Positions 1-8,812 are shown, counted from the first letter of the stretch. The stretch is 64,000 bases of DNA from CAVQND01 sp049518415 (GCA_049518415.1 JBEKRX010000026.1:1-64000); one strand, 5' to 3'. A program made the numbers and translations. Notes: generated from the sequence alone by a model not told the origin.

Positions 1-72
1 ACATCACATGAGATATATGTTACTTATCGTAACCCAAGCCTCCCACAAGCTGCCGCCCTGTGAATAACTTTT

Positions 73-2181
73 ATGAAAAAGCCACTTGCAAAACAGAGAA
101 CATCTCCGGGGCAGAAGGATGCTGCGCTGCGCGCGGGTAGAGTGGAATTAGTGGCAGCGTCGGGATGGGCCAAGCCGGCCATCACGGGCCACTTTCCACT
201 TGCACTGCTGCTGGGCGCGCTCTTGCCGCTTGGCGCCCTGTGCGCCCCGGACCCGCTGCCGGCCCCTTCGGCGGAGGGTTGGTCGCGCCGCGCGCAGGAG
301 AAGCAGGCCGCTTATTTCCGCGCGGAAACCACCGCCCTGGCCGAGCGGTGCCTGGCGGGCATCGAGTCGCTGGAGGATTGGAAAGCGCGGCGGGGCGAGT
401 ACCGGCGGCAATTGCAGGAGATGCTCGGCCTTTGGCCGATGCCGGAGCGGACGGAGCTCAAAGCCGTGATCACCGGCAAGGTGGAGTCGGAGGAATTTAC
501 CGTTGAGAAATTGCACTTCCAGGCGCTGCCCAGACTCTACGTCACGGCCAATCTCTATCTGCCCAAAGGTCAGGCCAAACCCGGCCCGGCCATCCTCTAT
601 GTGTGCGGGCACAGCCGGGTGGTCACCAACGGCATCAGTTGCGGAAACAAAACCGGCTACCAGCGCCACGGCGCCTGGTTTGCCCGCAACGGCTACGTCT
701 GCCTGCTCATTGACACGGTGCAACTTGGGGAAATCCTGGGCACGCATTGGGGCACTTACCGGGAAGGCCAATGGTGGTGGAATAGCCGCGGCTACACGCC
801 CGCCGGGGTCGAGGCCTGGTGCGCCCTGCGCGCGCTGGATTACCTGTGCTCGCGCCCGGAGGTGGATCGGGAGCGCATCGGCATGACCGGGCGCTCAGGC
901 GGAGGTTCCTACACCTGGACCGTCGCGGCGCTGGATGAGCGCGTCAAAGTCGCCGCCCCGGTCGCTGGCATGACCGACCTGCAGAACCAGGTGGTGGACG
1001 GGGCGGTCGAGGGGCACTGTGACTGCATGTTTTTCGTGAATACTTACCGGTGGGATTTCCCGCAAGTGGCGGCCCTGATTGCCCCGCGGCCGCTGCTCAT
1101 CGGCAATTCGGACAAGGACAGCCTCTTTCCGCTGGACGGGGTGGTGCGCCTCTACCAAAAGTGCCGGCGCATTTACCAACTCTACGGCGAGACCAACAAG
1201 CTGGGCCTGCTCATTACGGACGGTCCGCACGCCGACACGCAGGACCTGCAAGAGCCGGTCTTCCGCTGGTTCAACCGGTTCCTCAAAGGCCAAAGCCCGC
1301 CCATCGAGATGGCGGCCAAAGAATTCTTCCGCCCCGACCAACTGCGAGTCTTCTCGCAATTGCCTGCCGACCAGGTGAACACCCGCATCCAGGAAACTTT
1401 CGTGCCGCTGGCTCAACGGCTGCCGGCGACAACTCCCGCCGAACGCCAAGAGCAACGCGCCGAATGGCTCAAGGCCTTGCGCGAGAAAGTCTTCGCCGGC
1501 TGGCCGGCGGAACCGGCTTCGGTCCACCCCGAGGGCTGCGCGTACTTGGACGAAAACGGGGTGCGCATGCGGGCGTATGACTTCGATAGCCAGCCCAATG
1601 TGGACCTGTATCTTTTTGTGCTGCAGGATGCCAAAGTCAGGAAGCCGCAACGGGTGGTGCTGACGGTGCTCGACGCGGAGAGTTGGACCAACTCACCGGC
1701 GAAACATGTTTGGCTGAGCGGCCCGACCCCCGAGGCCGTGGCGGCCCTGCGGCGCGAGATGCAGTTCGGAAAAGCGGCGCTGGCTTTCTTCGCTCCGCGG
1801 GGAGTGGAGCGTGGTGGGTGGCCGAGCCAGCCAGCCAAGGCCGCCCAACTGCGGCGGCGTTACATGCTGCTGGGCCAAACGCTGGACGGCATGCGTGTGT
1901 GGGACATCCGCTGCGCCGCGCAGGCGCTGCAGGCGCTGCCCCAATTCAAGAAAACGCCGGTTTGCGTCCGCGCCAAAGGCCAAATGGGGGTCAACGCCGC
2001 CTATGCGGCGCTGTTCGAACCGGGCATCCGGCGCCTCGAACTGGCAGCCCTGCCGGCCTCGCACCGGGAAGGCCCGGATTACCTCAACGTGCTCAAGGTC
2101 TGGGACATCCCGCAGGTGCTCGAGCTGCTCGAGGCCCGGGTGGAAATCAAGGTCTTGGCGGAAGCGCCGGCGCGGCGCTGA
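73..2181 (+). CDS. Secreted alpha/beta hydrolase (acetyl xylan esterase / dienelactone hydrolase-like)
   Basis: A 702-residue protein with an alpha/beta-hydrolase fold in its N-terminal 420 residues. The nucleophile elbow is GRSGGG (Ser275). A GNSDKDSLFP stretch supplies the probable acid (Asp347 or Asp349) and DGPHAD supplies the histidine (His386). These fit the acetyl-xylan-esterase/dienelactone-hydrolase group, which cleaves ester side groups from polysaccharides or related substrates. A hydrophobic segment at about residues 40-58 (PLALLLGALLPLGALCA) looks like a signal peptide. It lies unusually deep because residues 13-33 are encoded by a dispersed repeat, so the functional start is uncertain. 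The C-terminal 280 residues form a second, poorly defined alpha/beta region. The 3' end overlaps pyrF on the other strand by 35 bp. The fold is secure; the substrate is inferred. Confidence 0.8.
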   Translation: MKKPLAKQRTSPGQKDAALRAGRVELVAASGWAKPAITGHFPLALLLGALLPLGALCAPDPLPAPSAEGWSRRAQEKQAAYFRAETTALAERCLAGIESLEDWKARRGEYRRQLQEMLGLWPMPERTELKAVITGKVESEEFTVEKLHFQALPRLYVTANLYLPKGQAKPGPAILYVCGHSRVVTNGISCGNKTGYQRHGAWFARNGYVCLLIDTVQLGEILGTHWGTYREGQWWWNSRGYTPAGVEAWCALRALDYLCSRPEVDRERIGMTGRSGGGSYTWTVAALDERVKVAAPVAGMTDLQNQVVDGAVEGHCDCMFFVNTYRWDFPQVAALIAPRPLLIGNSDKDSLFPLDGVVRLYQKCRRIYQLYGETNKLGLLITDGPHADTQDLQEPVFRWFNRFLKGQSPPIEMAAKEFFRPDQLRVFSQLPADQVNTRIQETFVPLAQRLPATTPAERQEQRAEWLKALREKVFAGWPAEPASVHPEGCAYLDENGVRMRAYDFDSQPNVDLYLFVLQDAKVRKPQRVVLTVLDAESWTNSPAKHVWLSGPTPEAVAALRREMQFGKAALAFFAPRGVERGGWPSQPAKAAQLRRRYMLLGQTLDGMRVWDIRCAAQALQALPQFKKTPVCVRAKGQMGVNAAYAALFEPGIRRLELAALPASHREGPDYLNVLKVWDIPQVLELLEARVEIKVLAEAPARR
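109..170 (+). repeat. Dispersed repeat copy inside the N-terminal codons of the hydrolase
   Basis: This stretch closely matches the minus strand of 58478-58545. The shared core reads GCGCTGCGCGCGGGTAGAGT and ends in a variant of the CATCCCGACRCTGCCACY core seen elsewhere in the window. Here it is read in frame as part of the hydrolase N-terminus, immediately before the signal-peptide-like segment. Confidence 0.7.
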
Positions 2182-2935
2182 ACAGCCTGGCAATTCTTTG
2201 CTGGAATTGCTGGGCTTTTGCCTTCGGCTCGGGCGCCAGCCGGATTGGCCTGCCGACGACAATATAGTCCGCCCCATTGAGAAAGGCCTGCTCAATATCG
2301 GCGGTGCGTTTCTGGTCGTCTTTTTCTTCTCTGTTGAGGACGGGCCTTATGCCTGGCGTCACGATGACAAAGTGACTTCCAAGCTCGCTTCTCAGTCTTG
2401 GCACCTCAAGGCCGGAGGAGATTACGCCGGCACAGCCGGCCTCAATGGCCCTTCTTGCTCTGGAGAGCACCAGTTCCTCAACCTGGCATTGGAAGCCAAG
2501 GGCCTCCAAGTCCCCCTGGTCGAGACTCGTGAGGACAGTAACGGCCAAAATTCTCACGCCGTTTTTGCTCTGCACCGCCGCTTTCAGAATGCCGTCATTT
2601 CCGTGGACGGTGGCGAAGCTGACTCCCCGGTTCTTCAACTGGTTGACAGCGGACCTGACGGTTTCAGGAACATCGAAGAATTTCAGATCGACCAGCACTT
2701 GCTTATGGTTCTGAAGCAACCACTCGATCAATTCGTAATAGCCGCCGGCCATAAAGATTTGGAGGCCGAGTTTGTAGAACAAAACGGTGTCTCCCAGCGA
2801 GGTTACGAGACCTTTTGCCTCTGCGACGGTGGGAACATCCAATGCGAAAATCAGTCGTTCTGCCGCAGGAATAGGCTTGGCCGACAGAAATGTCCGATCG
2901 CTAGCCGGTGGGCCGGGCGGAGCAACATTTTCCAT
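2147..2935 (-). CDS. pyrF: Orotidine 5'-phosphate decarboxylase
   Basis: A 262-residue TIM-barrel enzyme that converts orotidine 5'-phosphate to UMP, the last step of de novo pyrimidine synthesis, in the cytoplasm. The family signature is clear: FALDVPT near residue 31, KLG at 55, the catalytic D83-x-K85-x-x-D88 in LVDLKFFD, the phosphate-binding VTPGIRP loop and GADYIVVGRPI near the C-terminus. The length is close to the family norm, with about 20 extra N-terminal residues. It is the last gene of a minus-strand run, 29 bp after the HEAT-repeat gene, and its 3' end overlaps the convergent hydrolase gene by 35 bp. The ATG start gives a plausible leaderless cytoplasmic protein. Confidence 0.93.
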   Translation of the reverse strand: MENVAPPGPPASDRTFLSAKPIPAAERLIFALDVPTVAEAKGLVTSLGDTVLFYKLGLQIFMAGGYYELIEWLLQNHKQVLVDLKFFDVPETVRSAVNQLKNRGVSFATVHGNDGILKAAVQSKNGVRILAVTVLTSLDQGDLEALGFQCQVEELVLSRARRAIEAGCAGVISSGLEVPRLRSELGSHFVIVTPGIRPVLNREEKDDQKRTADIEQAFLNGADYIVVGRPIRLAPEPKAKAQQFQQRIARLFSAAPALPPRP

Positions 2936-2964
2936 AACGCTTCAAGGCTTTAACGTCTCAGGCG

Positions 2965-5052
2965 TCATCTGATCCGGTTGAGCGCCTCCTGGGCCTTTTT
3001 CCTGGTCGCGTCGTTGTTTGAGTTGGCGAGCACGGCCTGGAGGGCTTTTTGGCGCTGCTCCTTGGAGAGGCCCGGCGTGTTGCTGGCGGCGGCATCGAGG
3101 AGGGCGGAGCAGGCGTCTTCAGCAACGGCCGGCTCGGCGGCGAAGTTGGTGAGCAAGTCGAGCGCCTCAGCGTTCGGGATGGCATGGAGGACGGCGATGG
3201 CCAGGCGTTTCTCCTCGGGCCGTTTGATGAGCGGGAGCAGTTCTTTGAGCCGGGCGGTTTTCTCAGCGTTCGGGAGCTTCTTGTCGCCCTGGAGGAACTG
3301 CAGGCAACCGCGCAGGGCCAGCACCTGGTGCGAGGTCTTCTTGCCGGAGCGGGCGAGCGCCAGCAACGGTTCGGCCACGCGGTCATCCTCGGGCCAGGTG
3401 TTGGGCCAGGTGGACAAGGTGCGCGCCGCCTCGTCCTGGACGGACTCGTCCTGGTCCTCGAGGGCGGCTCGAACGGCGGCCAGGGCCTCCGGGCCGCCGG
3501 CGGCGGCCAGGGCGTGCAGGGCGATGACGCGCAGGGCGGGGTCGCCGTTTTGTGCCAGCGGCAGGAGGTGCTGGACGGAGCTTGCTCCCTGGCGGCCGCT
3601 GATGGCCAGGAGGGCGGCCTCGATGTCGGCGCGTTCCTTCGGAGCTTCCGTCCTGGCGAGTAGCCGGGTGAGGTCCGCCAGATGCCTCTCCTGGCCGATG
3701 GCGCCGACGGCGCGCACGGCGGCGCTGCGAATGCCGGCATCCGAATCTTCGGCGCAGGGCACGATGGCGGGCAGGGCGCCCTCGATTCGCCGCTGGGCGG
3801 CGAGTTCGATCAGGACCTGGCGCATTTTCCCCGTGCTTTGCGGCAGGCGGGCGAGCAGGTCCGCATCCAGCTCGTTGCCCGGCAGCCTGGCCAGCGCGGC
3901 CAGGGCCGCCGACGCCAGTTGTGCATCGCCGGCGGCGGCGGTCTGGAGCAGCGCCGGGACGCTCGACAAGTTTCCATACCGGTCGAGGATACCCACGGCC
4001 ACCAGGCGGAGCCTTTGCGGGCCGCGCGCGGCCGCCTCGAGGACTGTGGGCAGGGCCTGGGTCTCCCCGCGGTCCGCCAGGGCCAGGAGCAGGTAGGGCT
4101 GCCGTTCCGGGCCAGTCTTCCACAACTCATCGGCCAGCGCCCTGGTCACCTCGGGTCCAGCCAGCTCGCGGGCCGTGCGCAAGCCGATGCTGAAGCGGGC
4201 CTTGTCCGGCGAGCGCAGTTGTTCGAGGAGCAAGGGCAGGCCGGCCGCATTCCGGGCGAGAATAGCGCCGCGTGTGGCCTCGAGCAGTTTTTGCCTGGGC
4301 ACCTTCGCCTGCCGCACAGTGTCGTAGAGCCTGGCGGCGTCGGCGGCCTTGCCTTGGTTGAGAAAGCCCTCGGCACAGCGAATGCACCCCTCCGCCACCG
4401 CCGGGCGGACCGCCTCGGGTGCCTTGGCCAGGGACTGTTCCAGGGCCTGGGCGGCGCGCTCGCCGCCAATGCGGCCCAGGGCGACCGCGGCGGCCGAGGC
4501 CACCTCGGCATCGGCATCCCCCAGCTTGGCCGCCAGGGCGGCGAGGGCCTTTGGGTCGCGACGAACGCCGAGCGAGTTGATGGTCCCGACCAGGAGCCGC
4601 CCCTGCAACTTGGGCATGGCCTGGCGCAGGGCCTCATCGGCGGCAGGACCGGGAATGGCCTCCAGCGCGATGCGCGCCCAGGAGGCAAGGGCTGGGTCGG
4701 ACAGCAAGGGCGCCAACGCCGGCACGGCTTCCGCCGTGCCGCACACAGCCAGGCGTTTGCAGGCCATCGCCTTTTCGCCGGGCGCGGCTGGGGATTGGAG
4801 CAGGCGGATGAACTTCTGTTGGCTTTCCGCAGCGGACTCGCCGGGCTGGGCAGCCGGCGCCTGGACGGCGGCGAGGAGGCAGGCCATCGCCAGGAGGCCA
4901 CAGCTCGCAGCCCGGAAACAGCCAGTCGCCTTTCGAGCGTGGATGCCTTCATCCGCGCGTTCAGAGGGGCCACGGGCTCGCGGATGAAGGCATCCGGGCT
5001 CCGAGGTGGTGTGCCGGTTCAGGGGAGGCGAATTTTTGAGCATCATAATCAT
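2965..5052 (-). CDS. HEAT-repeat (PBS-lyase-type) secreted protein
   Basis: A 695-residue protein made almost wholly of alpha-helical HEAT repeats, with recurring patterns such as AVRAVGAIGQ, AAVALGRIGG and ALAAAGGPEAL. Such proteins are scaffolds for protein interaction; no catalytic motif is visible. A signal-peptide-like segment (LLAMACLLAAVQAPAAQ) lies at about residues 53-69, preceded by about 50 residues encoded partly by a palindromic repeat, so the true start is doubtful. It starts 18 bp after the oxidoreductase gene and ends 29 bp before pyrF, so the three are probably co-transcribed. Similar secreted HEAT proteins often accompany Gfo/Idh/MocA oxidoreductases in Verrucomicrobiota and Planctomycetes (general knowledge). 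Confidence 0.8.
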   Translation of the reverse strand: MIMMLKNSPPLNRHTTSEPGCLHPRARGPSERADEGIHARKATGCFRAASCGLLAMACLLAAVQAPAAQPGESAAESQQKFIRLLQSPAAPGEKAMACKRLAVCGTAEAVPALAPLLSDPALASWARIALEAIPGPAADEALRQAMPKLQGRLLVGTINSLGVRRDPKALAALAAKLGDADAEVASAAAVALGRIGGERAAQALEQSLAKAPEAVRPAVAEGCIRCAEGFLNQGKAADAARLYDTVRQAKVPRQKLLEATRGAILARNAAGLPLLLEQLRSPDKARFSIGLRTARELAGPEVTRALADELWKTGPERQPYLLLALADRGETQALPTVLEAAARGPQRLRLVAVGILDRYGNLSSVPALLQTAAAGDAQLASAALAALARLPGNELDADLLARLPQSTGKMRQVLIELAAQRRIEGALPAIVPCAEDSDAGIRSAAVRAVGAIGQERHLADLTRLLARTEAPKERADIEAALLAISGRQGASSVQHLLPLAQNGDPALRVIALHALAAAGGPEALAAVRAALEDQDESVQDEAARTLSTWPNTWPEDDRVAEPLLALARSGKKTSHQVLALRGCLQFLQGDKKLPNAEKTARLKELLPLIKRPEEKRLAIAVLHAIPNAEALDLLTNFAAEPAVAEDACSALLDAAASNTPGLSKEQRQKALQAVLANSNNDATRKKAQEALNRIR
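4941..4995. repeat. 17-bp perfect inverted repeat within the HEAT-protein N-terminus
   Basis: GGATGCCTTCATCCGCG (4941-4957) and its exact complement (4979-4995) flank a 21-nt spacer. It is read in frame as part of the pre-signal-peptide region of the HEAT protein. The size and symmetry are those of a REP-type extragenic palindrome that has landed in the 5' end of a gene. Confidence 0.8.
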
Positions 5053-5070
5053 CCTCAGGCGGGTGGGTCG

Positions 5071-6405
5071 TCAAATCCTCCAGGGTTCGCGCAGGGCCTC
5101 GGAGCGGAGCCGGTTGGCCTCCTCGTCGCCGATGAACTGGTTGTTTTTGGGGTCGTAGAGGACTTTGCGGCCCAGGAACAAGGCGATGTTGGCGGCATGG
5201 CAGGCAATATGGGCGTAGCAGGCGGCGTCGGCGTTGGCCCGGGTCTGGCCCCGCGATTTGACGCAATCAAGGAAATCGCGCACGTGGAAGTCGGCGGGGT
5301 AGCCGGAGACTTTGGCGCCCTTGCCGGCCAGGAGGGCCGGCGAACTGGAGACGATGTCGCCGTCATCGCCGGTTTCGACCCAGCCGGTGTCGCCCTCGAA
5401 GCGGACGGGGCAGGAGCCCAGGCCGAGCCAGCCGTCGTCGCGCATAACCAGCCTGACGCCATTGGCATAGCGGGCATGGAGTTCCTTGCCCTTGGGTTCG
5501 TACTCCACCGGCGCCGTGTGGTCGGCATCGTTGGCCCACTGGCAGAGGTCCACGCAGTGCGACCCCCATTCGAGGCAGCCGCCGCCGACCAGGCCGCCGC
5601 CTTTTTCGAAGTTGAAGCCATCCGTCCAGCGCTTGTGGAAGGGACGCCAGGCCGCCGGACCGAGGTAGAGGTCCCAGTCGAGCTTTTCCCGCGGCGGTTC
5701 GGTTTGGGCCTCGGCCCAGCCGCTGGTGGCCGTGGTGAGGCCGGCGGGGTGGGCGTGGAGGGTTTGCAGCTTGCCGAGTTTGCCGCGCCGGGCCAAATCG
5801 ACCGCGAAGGCAAAGTTGGGCAGGCTCCGGCGCTGCGTGCCCGCCTGGAAGACGCGCCCGGTGCGGCGGAAGGTCTCGGCCAGGGCGAGGCTTTGAGCAA
5901 TGTTCTTGGTGCAGGGTTTTTCGCAATAGACGTCCTTGCCGGCGTTGGCGGCCAGGATGGAGGCGGTGGCGTGCCAGTTGGGGCCTGTGGCGATGAGCAC
6001 CGCCTCGAGGTCGTCGCGGGCGAGCAGGTCGCGCAGGTCGCGGTAGGTGGCGCAATCCTGGTTGCCATACTTGGCGTCGGCCCGGCGCTTGACCGCTTCG
6101 CGGCGCTCGGCGCGGACGTCGCAGACAGCGACAAAGCGCACGTCCGGCTGCTGCAGAAAACAGCCCAGGTCGTAGGAGCCGCGGCCGCCGATGCCAATGC
6201 CGCCCAGCAGAATCTGCTCGCTGGGGGCCACGCCGCCGTCCTTGCCCAGGACGGCGCCGCGAACGATTTGCGGGGCCGCCAGGATGGCGCCGGCCTGGAG
6301 GGCCGTGCTTAGAAATCGGCGGCGGGTCAGTGGAAGGGTTTCTGCGCGCAGGTTGGGTCTCCCGTTGGGGAACCGTTGGCCGGTTCCAGTGGTCAAATGC
6401 TTCAT
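5071..6405 (-). CDS. Gfo/Idh/MocA-family oxidoreductase with Tat signal
   Basis: A 444-residue NAD(P)-dependent oxidoreductase. A twin-arginine leader (LTRRRFLSTALQAGA, about residues 27-41) predicts export of the folded, cofactor-loaded protein. The Rossmann segment reads GGIGIGGRGSYDLGCFL and ends in an acidic VCDVR; the family hallmark CEKP follows at about residue 140. The GFO_IDH_MocA C-terminal domain fills the rest (residues about 150-440). Members oxidise or reduce sugars and sugar acids; the substrate cannot be read from sequence. First gene of the minus-strand unit with the HEAT protein (18 bp downstream) and pyrF. The region upstream is repeat-rich and gene-poor. Confidence 0.88.
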   Translation of the reverse strand: MKHLTTGTGQRFPNGRPNLRAETLPLTRRRFLSTALQAGAILAAPQIVRGAVLGKDGGVAPSEQILLGGIGIGGRGSYDLGCFLQQPDVRFVAVCDVRAERREAVKRRADAKYGNQDCATYRDLRDLLARDDLEAVLIATGPNWHATASILAANAGKDVYCEKPCTKNIAQSLALAETFRRTGRVFQAGTQRRSLPNFAFAVDLARRGKLGKLQTLHAHPAGLTTATSGWAEAQTEPPREKLDWDLYLGPAAWRPFHKRWTDGFNFEKGGGLVGGGCLEWGSHCVDLCQWANDADHTAPVEYEPKGKELHARYANGVRLVMRDDGWLGLGSCPVRFEGDTGWVETGDDGDIVSSSPALLAGKGAKVSGYPADFHVRDFLDCVKSRGQTRANADAACYAHIACHAANIALFLGRKVLYDPKNNQFIGDEEANRLRSEALREPWRI

Positions 6406-6517
6406 GGCTTATTGCAGGACGAACCGGGGTGCGTCCAAATTCGATTATTGATGCTTGCGCTGGGAAGACAGCCAGATTTTTGCGCGCCGCGCAAGAGCAA
6501 TCGGTGGGAGCGGGGCG

Positions 6518-6702
6518 GAGCCGCAAGCAGGTTGAATCGGAGGGCGAGCCGGAAATTGCACGCAGGCGAGACGCCTGCCCCACTACCGAGGCCACAAGCA
6601 GGTTGAGTCGCAGGGCGAGCCGGAAATTGCAGGCAGGCGAGACGCCTGCCCCACTACCGGAGCCGCAAGCAGGTTGAATCGGAGGGCGAGCCGGAAATCG
6701 GC
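6518..6702. repeat. Tandem repeat, about 71 bp x 2.6, containing GGCGAGACGCC palindromes
   Basis: Units start near 6518, 6588 and 6660, each opening with a variant of GAGCCGCAAGCAGGTTGAAT. The first two end with the palindrome GCAGGCGAGACGCCTGC followed by CCCACTACCG; the third is truncated. The palindrome recurs near 45987, 49163 and 59970-60072. It occupies part of the 572-bp gap upstream of the oxidoreductase gene. Confidence 0.85.
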
Positions 6703-6977
6703 ATTCACTTCCGCCGCCAGCAGGGCCAGGATGCCGGGCGGGCCGCGCAGGTGGCTGAGGAGGACACCGGTCTGCCGCCAGTGGAGCAGGGCGGCGATGG
6801 AGTCCGAGGTCTGCCGGCAGAGGGTCTGGACGAGTCTCCGGGGCGGGGGACCCCGCTTTTGCCATCAAGAAGAGGCTGAACTCAGGGACAAAAATCGGCG
6901 CGCCGAAGAGCAGCAGGACGACTGCCACAACCTAGACCTAATGCAGGGCGAGGAGTGCCATCACGCCGGCGGCTGGT
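6703..6977. other. Gene-poor stretch with an orphan coding-like fragment
   Basis: No intact gene is visible. On the minus strand one frame reads DSIAALLHWRQTGVLLSHLR and continues GPPGILALLAAEVNADFRLA, which looks like real protein but has no credible start and runs into the tandem repeat. It may be the debris of a lost gene; the family is not recognised. Confidence 0.4.
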
Positions 6978-7211
6978 TCAGGCGCAGACGGCCTGCAGCT
7001 TGTAACTGAGGGTGCCGTAATAGCGGCGTTTGAGGCCGCGTTTCTTGCGTTGCCGCTCGCGGGCCTTGACCAGGTGCTCTAGACACCGCGACCCTTGCAC
7101 CGCCGGCTCGCCACACTCGGTGCAACGGCTGTCCCGCTGCATCCGCAACTGATACTTCCGCTGCCGGGAGATCGGCAGATGGGTAAACTCATCCTGTATG
7201 CGTCTTTTCAT
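6978..7211 (-). CDS. Small basic protein with CxxC pair, function unknown
   Basis: 77 residues beginning MKRRIQDEFTHLPISRQRKY. It contains CTECGEP and a later RCLEH, a possible zinc-binding set (two Cys, then Cys and His), followed by a very basic stretch (RERQRKKRGLKRRYY). Composition suggests nucleic-acid binding. Small proteins of this kind recur in Verrucomicrobiota, as far as I recall, but no function is known to me. It has an ATG start and stands alone between a repeat tract and the divergent metallo-hydrolase gene. A chance reading frame is possible but the Cys pattern argues against it. Confidence 0.55.
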   Translation of the reverse strand: MKRRIQDEFTHLPISRQRKYQLRMQRDSRCTECGEPAVQGSRCLEHLVKARERQRKKRGLKRRYYGTLSYKLQAVCA

Positions 7212-7344
7212 GCTTCCATGTTCCCCAGTTTGTGCCCGCAGGTTTGACTATCCCACGCGCCTTGGCACTCAATCTTTATTTATCGCCGGAACCGCATTTT
7301 GGATTTTGTTCCGGGCGCAGTATCAATATGATTGGCAATGAAGT

Positions 7345-8274
7345 ATGACTAGAGCCAAGCCGTACCGGGCGGCGCCGGTCCGCCCACGCCTGCCGCGCAC
7401 GTTCAAGGAATTCACTCCGGCGAGGCACTTCAACCCGCGCACGTTCTTTCGGGAGCTGGTATGGAAGGCGTTGCTGACCCGGCGCACCGGGACGCAACGC
7501 CCACCCGCTTTCCCGAAGCTGACGTTCGGCCAGGTGGCGATTACCTGGATTGGCCATGCGTCGTTCCTGGTCCAATTCACGGACCTGAATGTGCTCATCG
7601 ATCCGAATTTTGCCAATTGGCTGTTTTTGCTCAAACGCATCAAACGGTCCGGCCTGCGGCTCAAAGACCTGCCGCCCATCGACTTGGTCTTGCTGACGCA
7701 CGCGCACTTTGATCATTTTCACAAGCCGACCCTCCGGCGGTTGCCGCATCCCAAGGTCGCGGTCATGCCCTGGGGCATGGGCGACCTGGCCTACAATTTG
7801 GGCTTTGGGCGCATCGTGGAGCTGGAATGGTGGGAACGCTTCTCGCATCGCGACTGGACGGTGACGCTGACTCCCTGCAAGCATTGGGGGGCGCGGGTGC
7901 TGCGGGACCTTGATCGCGGCTACGGGGGGTTCGTGCTGGAACACCAGGGCCGGAGGATTTACCACGCGGGCGACAGCGCCTATTTCGAGGGCTTCAAGGA
8001 CATCGGCAAGAGCTGCGCGCCGGAGATTGCGCTGCTGCCGATCGGCACCTACCACCCCGAGTCGTTTCGCCGGCTCCACATGGGGCCGGACGAGGCCATC
8101 CGGGTGTTCAAAGACCTGCGGGCCCAATGGCTGGTGCCGATGCATTACGGGGCGTTCCGGCTGTCGTTCGAGGACATGGACGAACCGCCGCGGTGGCTGC
8201 GGCAACTGGCGGAAGAACAGGGCCTGAGCCGGAAGCTCAGGTTCCTGGAGGAGGGAGTGCCCTCGGTATTTTGA
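7345..8274 (+). CDS. MBL-fold metal-dependent hydrolase (NAPE-PLD/UlaG-like)
   Basis: A 309-residue metallo-beta-lactamase-fold enzyme. The metal-binding motif THAHFDH is at residues 118-124 (H119, H121, D123, H124), a downstream His lies in CKHWGAR, an Asp in HAGDSAY, and a final His in VPMHYG. The substrate-side layout, with an N-terminal RTFFREL region and a C-terminal MGPDEA segment, resembles bacterial relatives of N-acylphosphatidylethanolamine phospholipase D. Probably cytoplasmic, as no signal peptide is seen. It is monocistronic: an 82-bp gap separates it from nrdR. Fold and metal site are certain; the substrate is unknown. Confidence 0.88.
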   Translation: MTRAKPYRAAPVRPRLPRTFKEFTPARHFNPRTFFRELVWKALLTRRTGTQRPPAFPKLTFGQVAITWIGHASFLVQFTDLNVLIDPNFANWLFLLKRIKRSGLRLKDLPPIDLVLLTHAHFDHFHKPTLRRLPHPKVAVMPWGMGDLAYNLGFGRIVELEWWERFSHRDWTVTLTPCKHWGARVLRDLDRGYGGFVLEHQGRRIYHAGDSAYFEGFKDIGKSCAPEIALLPIGTYHPESFRRLHMGPDEAIRVFKDLRAQWLVPMHYGAFRLSFEDMDEPPRWLRQLAEEQGLSRKLRFLEEGVPSVF

Positions 8275-8356
8275 GGCTACATTAGGCTTGACTCCCCAAG
8301 GCGTAGTGTGGTACGCTCAAGTTCACTACTATTAGCGGTGGGCTAATATTGTTGAT

Positions 8357-8812
8357 ATGCGCTGCCCCAAATGCAGTTGCCAGGGCGACCGGGTGGTGGA
8401 TTCGCGTGGCTCGCGCGAAGGAGCCACCATCCGCCGACGGCGGGAGTGCATTGCCTGCGGGTATCGCTTCACGACGTATGAAGAGATCGAGCGGGCGGGC
8501 CTGGTGGTGCTCAAGCGGGACGGACGGCGCGAGGAATTGTCGAAAGAGAAACTGCTCTTGGGGATCAAGAAGGCCTGCCAGAAACGGCCGATCAGCCAGA
8601 AGGTGATCGAGGACCTGGTCGAGAAGATTGTCAATGAAGTTACCGACCGATACGAGCGGGAGGTGCCGGCCGAAGAGGTGGGGAAGGAGGTAATGCAAGG
8701 CTTGCGCCAGCTTGACGAGGTGGCTTACGTCCGTTTTGCGAGCGTTTACCGGCGTTTCCAGGAGGCGACCGATTTCGTTCACGAAGTCAGGAAACTGGAG
8801 GGCAAGCCATGA
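8357..8812 (+). CDS. nrdR: Transcriptional repressor NrdR
   Basis: 151 residues, the normal NrdR length. An N-terminal zinc ribbon uses C3, C6, C31 and C34, with the conserved VVDSR and TIRRRREC around it. An ATP-cone domain follows (about residues 49-139; VVLKRDGRREELSKEKLLLG). NrdR senses (d)ATP and represses ribonucleotide reductase operons at paired NrdR boxes. No nrd genes are in this window, so the targets must lie elsewhere. The stop overlaps the start of the next gene as ATGA, so the two are translationally coupled. Confidence 0.96.
   Translation: MRCPKCSCQGDRVVDSRGSREGATIRRRRECIACGYRFTTYEEIERAGLVVLKRDGRREELSKEKLLLGIKKACQKRPISQKVIEDLVEKIVNEVTDRYEREVPAEEVGKEVMQGLRQLDEVAYVRFASVYRRFQEATDFVHEVRKLEGKP

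Noticed and set aside
3682..6312. An 876-codon open frame on the plus strand across the HEAT-repeat and oxidoreductase genes
   Set aside because: Its protein is Gly/Ala/Arg-rich with no family features, and it lies antisense to two well-supported genes; high GC content produces such frames.
5363..6928. A 521-codon minus-strand frame overlapping the oxidoreductase gene
   Set aside because: It overlaps a recognised gene in another frame and passes through the tandem repeat; only its first part (6703-6928) is possibly gene debris.
8281..8330. Promoter ahead of nrdR (TTGACT near 8289)
   Set aside because: No convincing -10 element at 16-18 bp; only a weak TACGCT is present.
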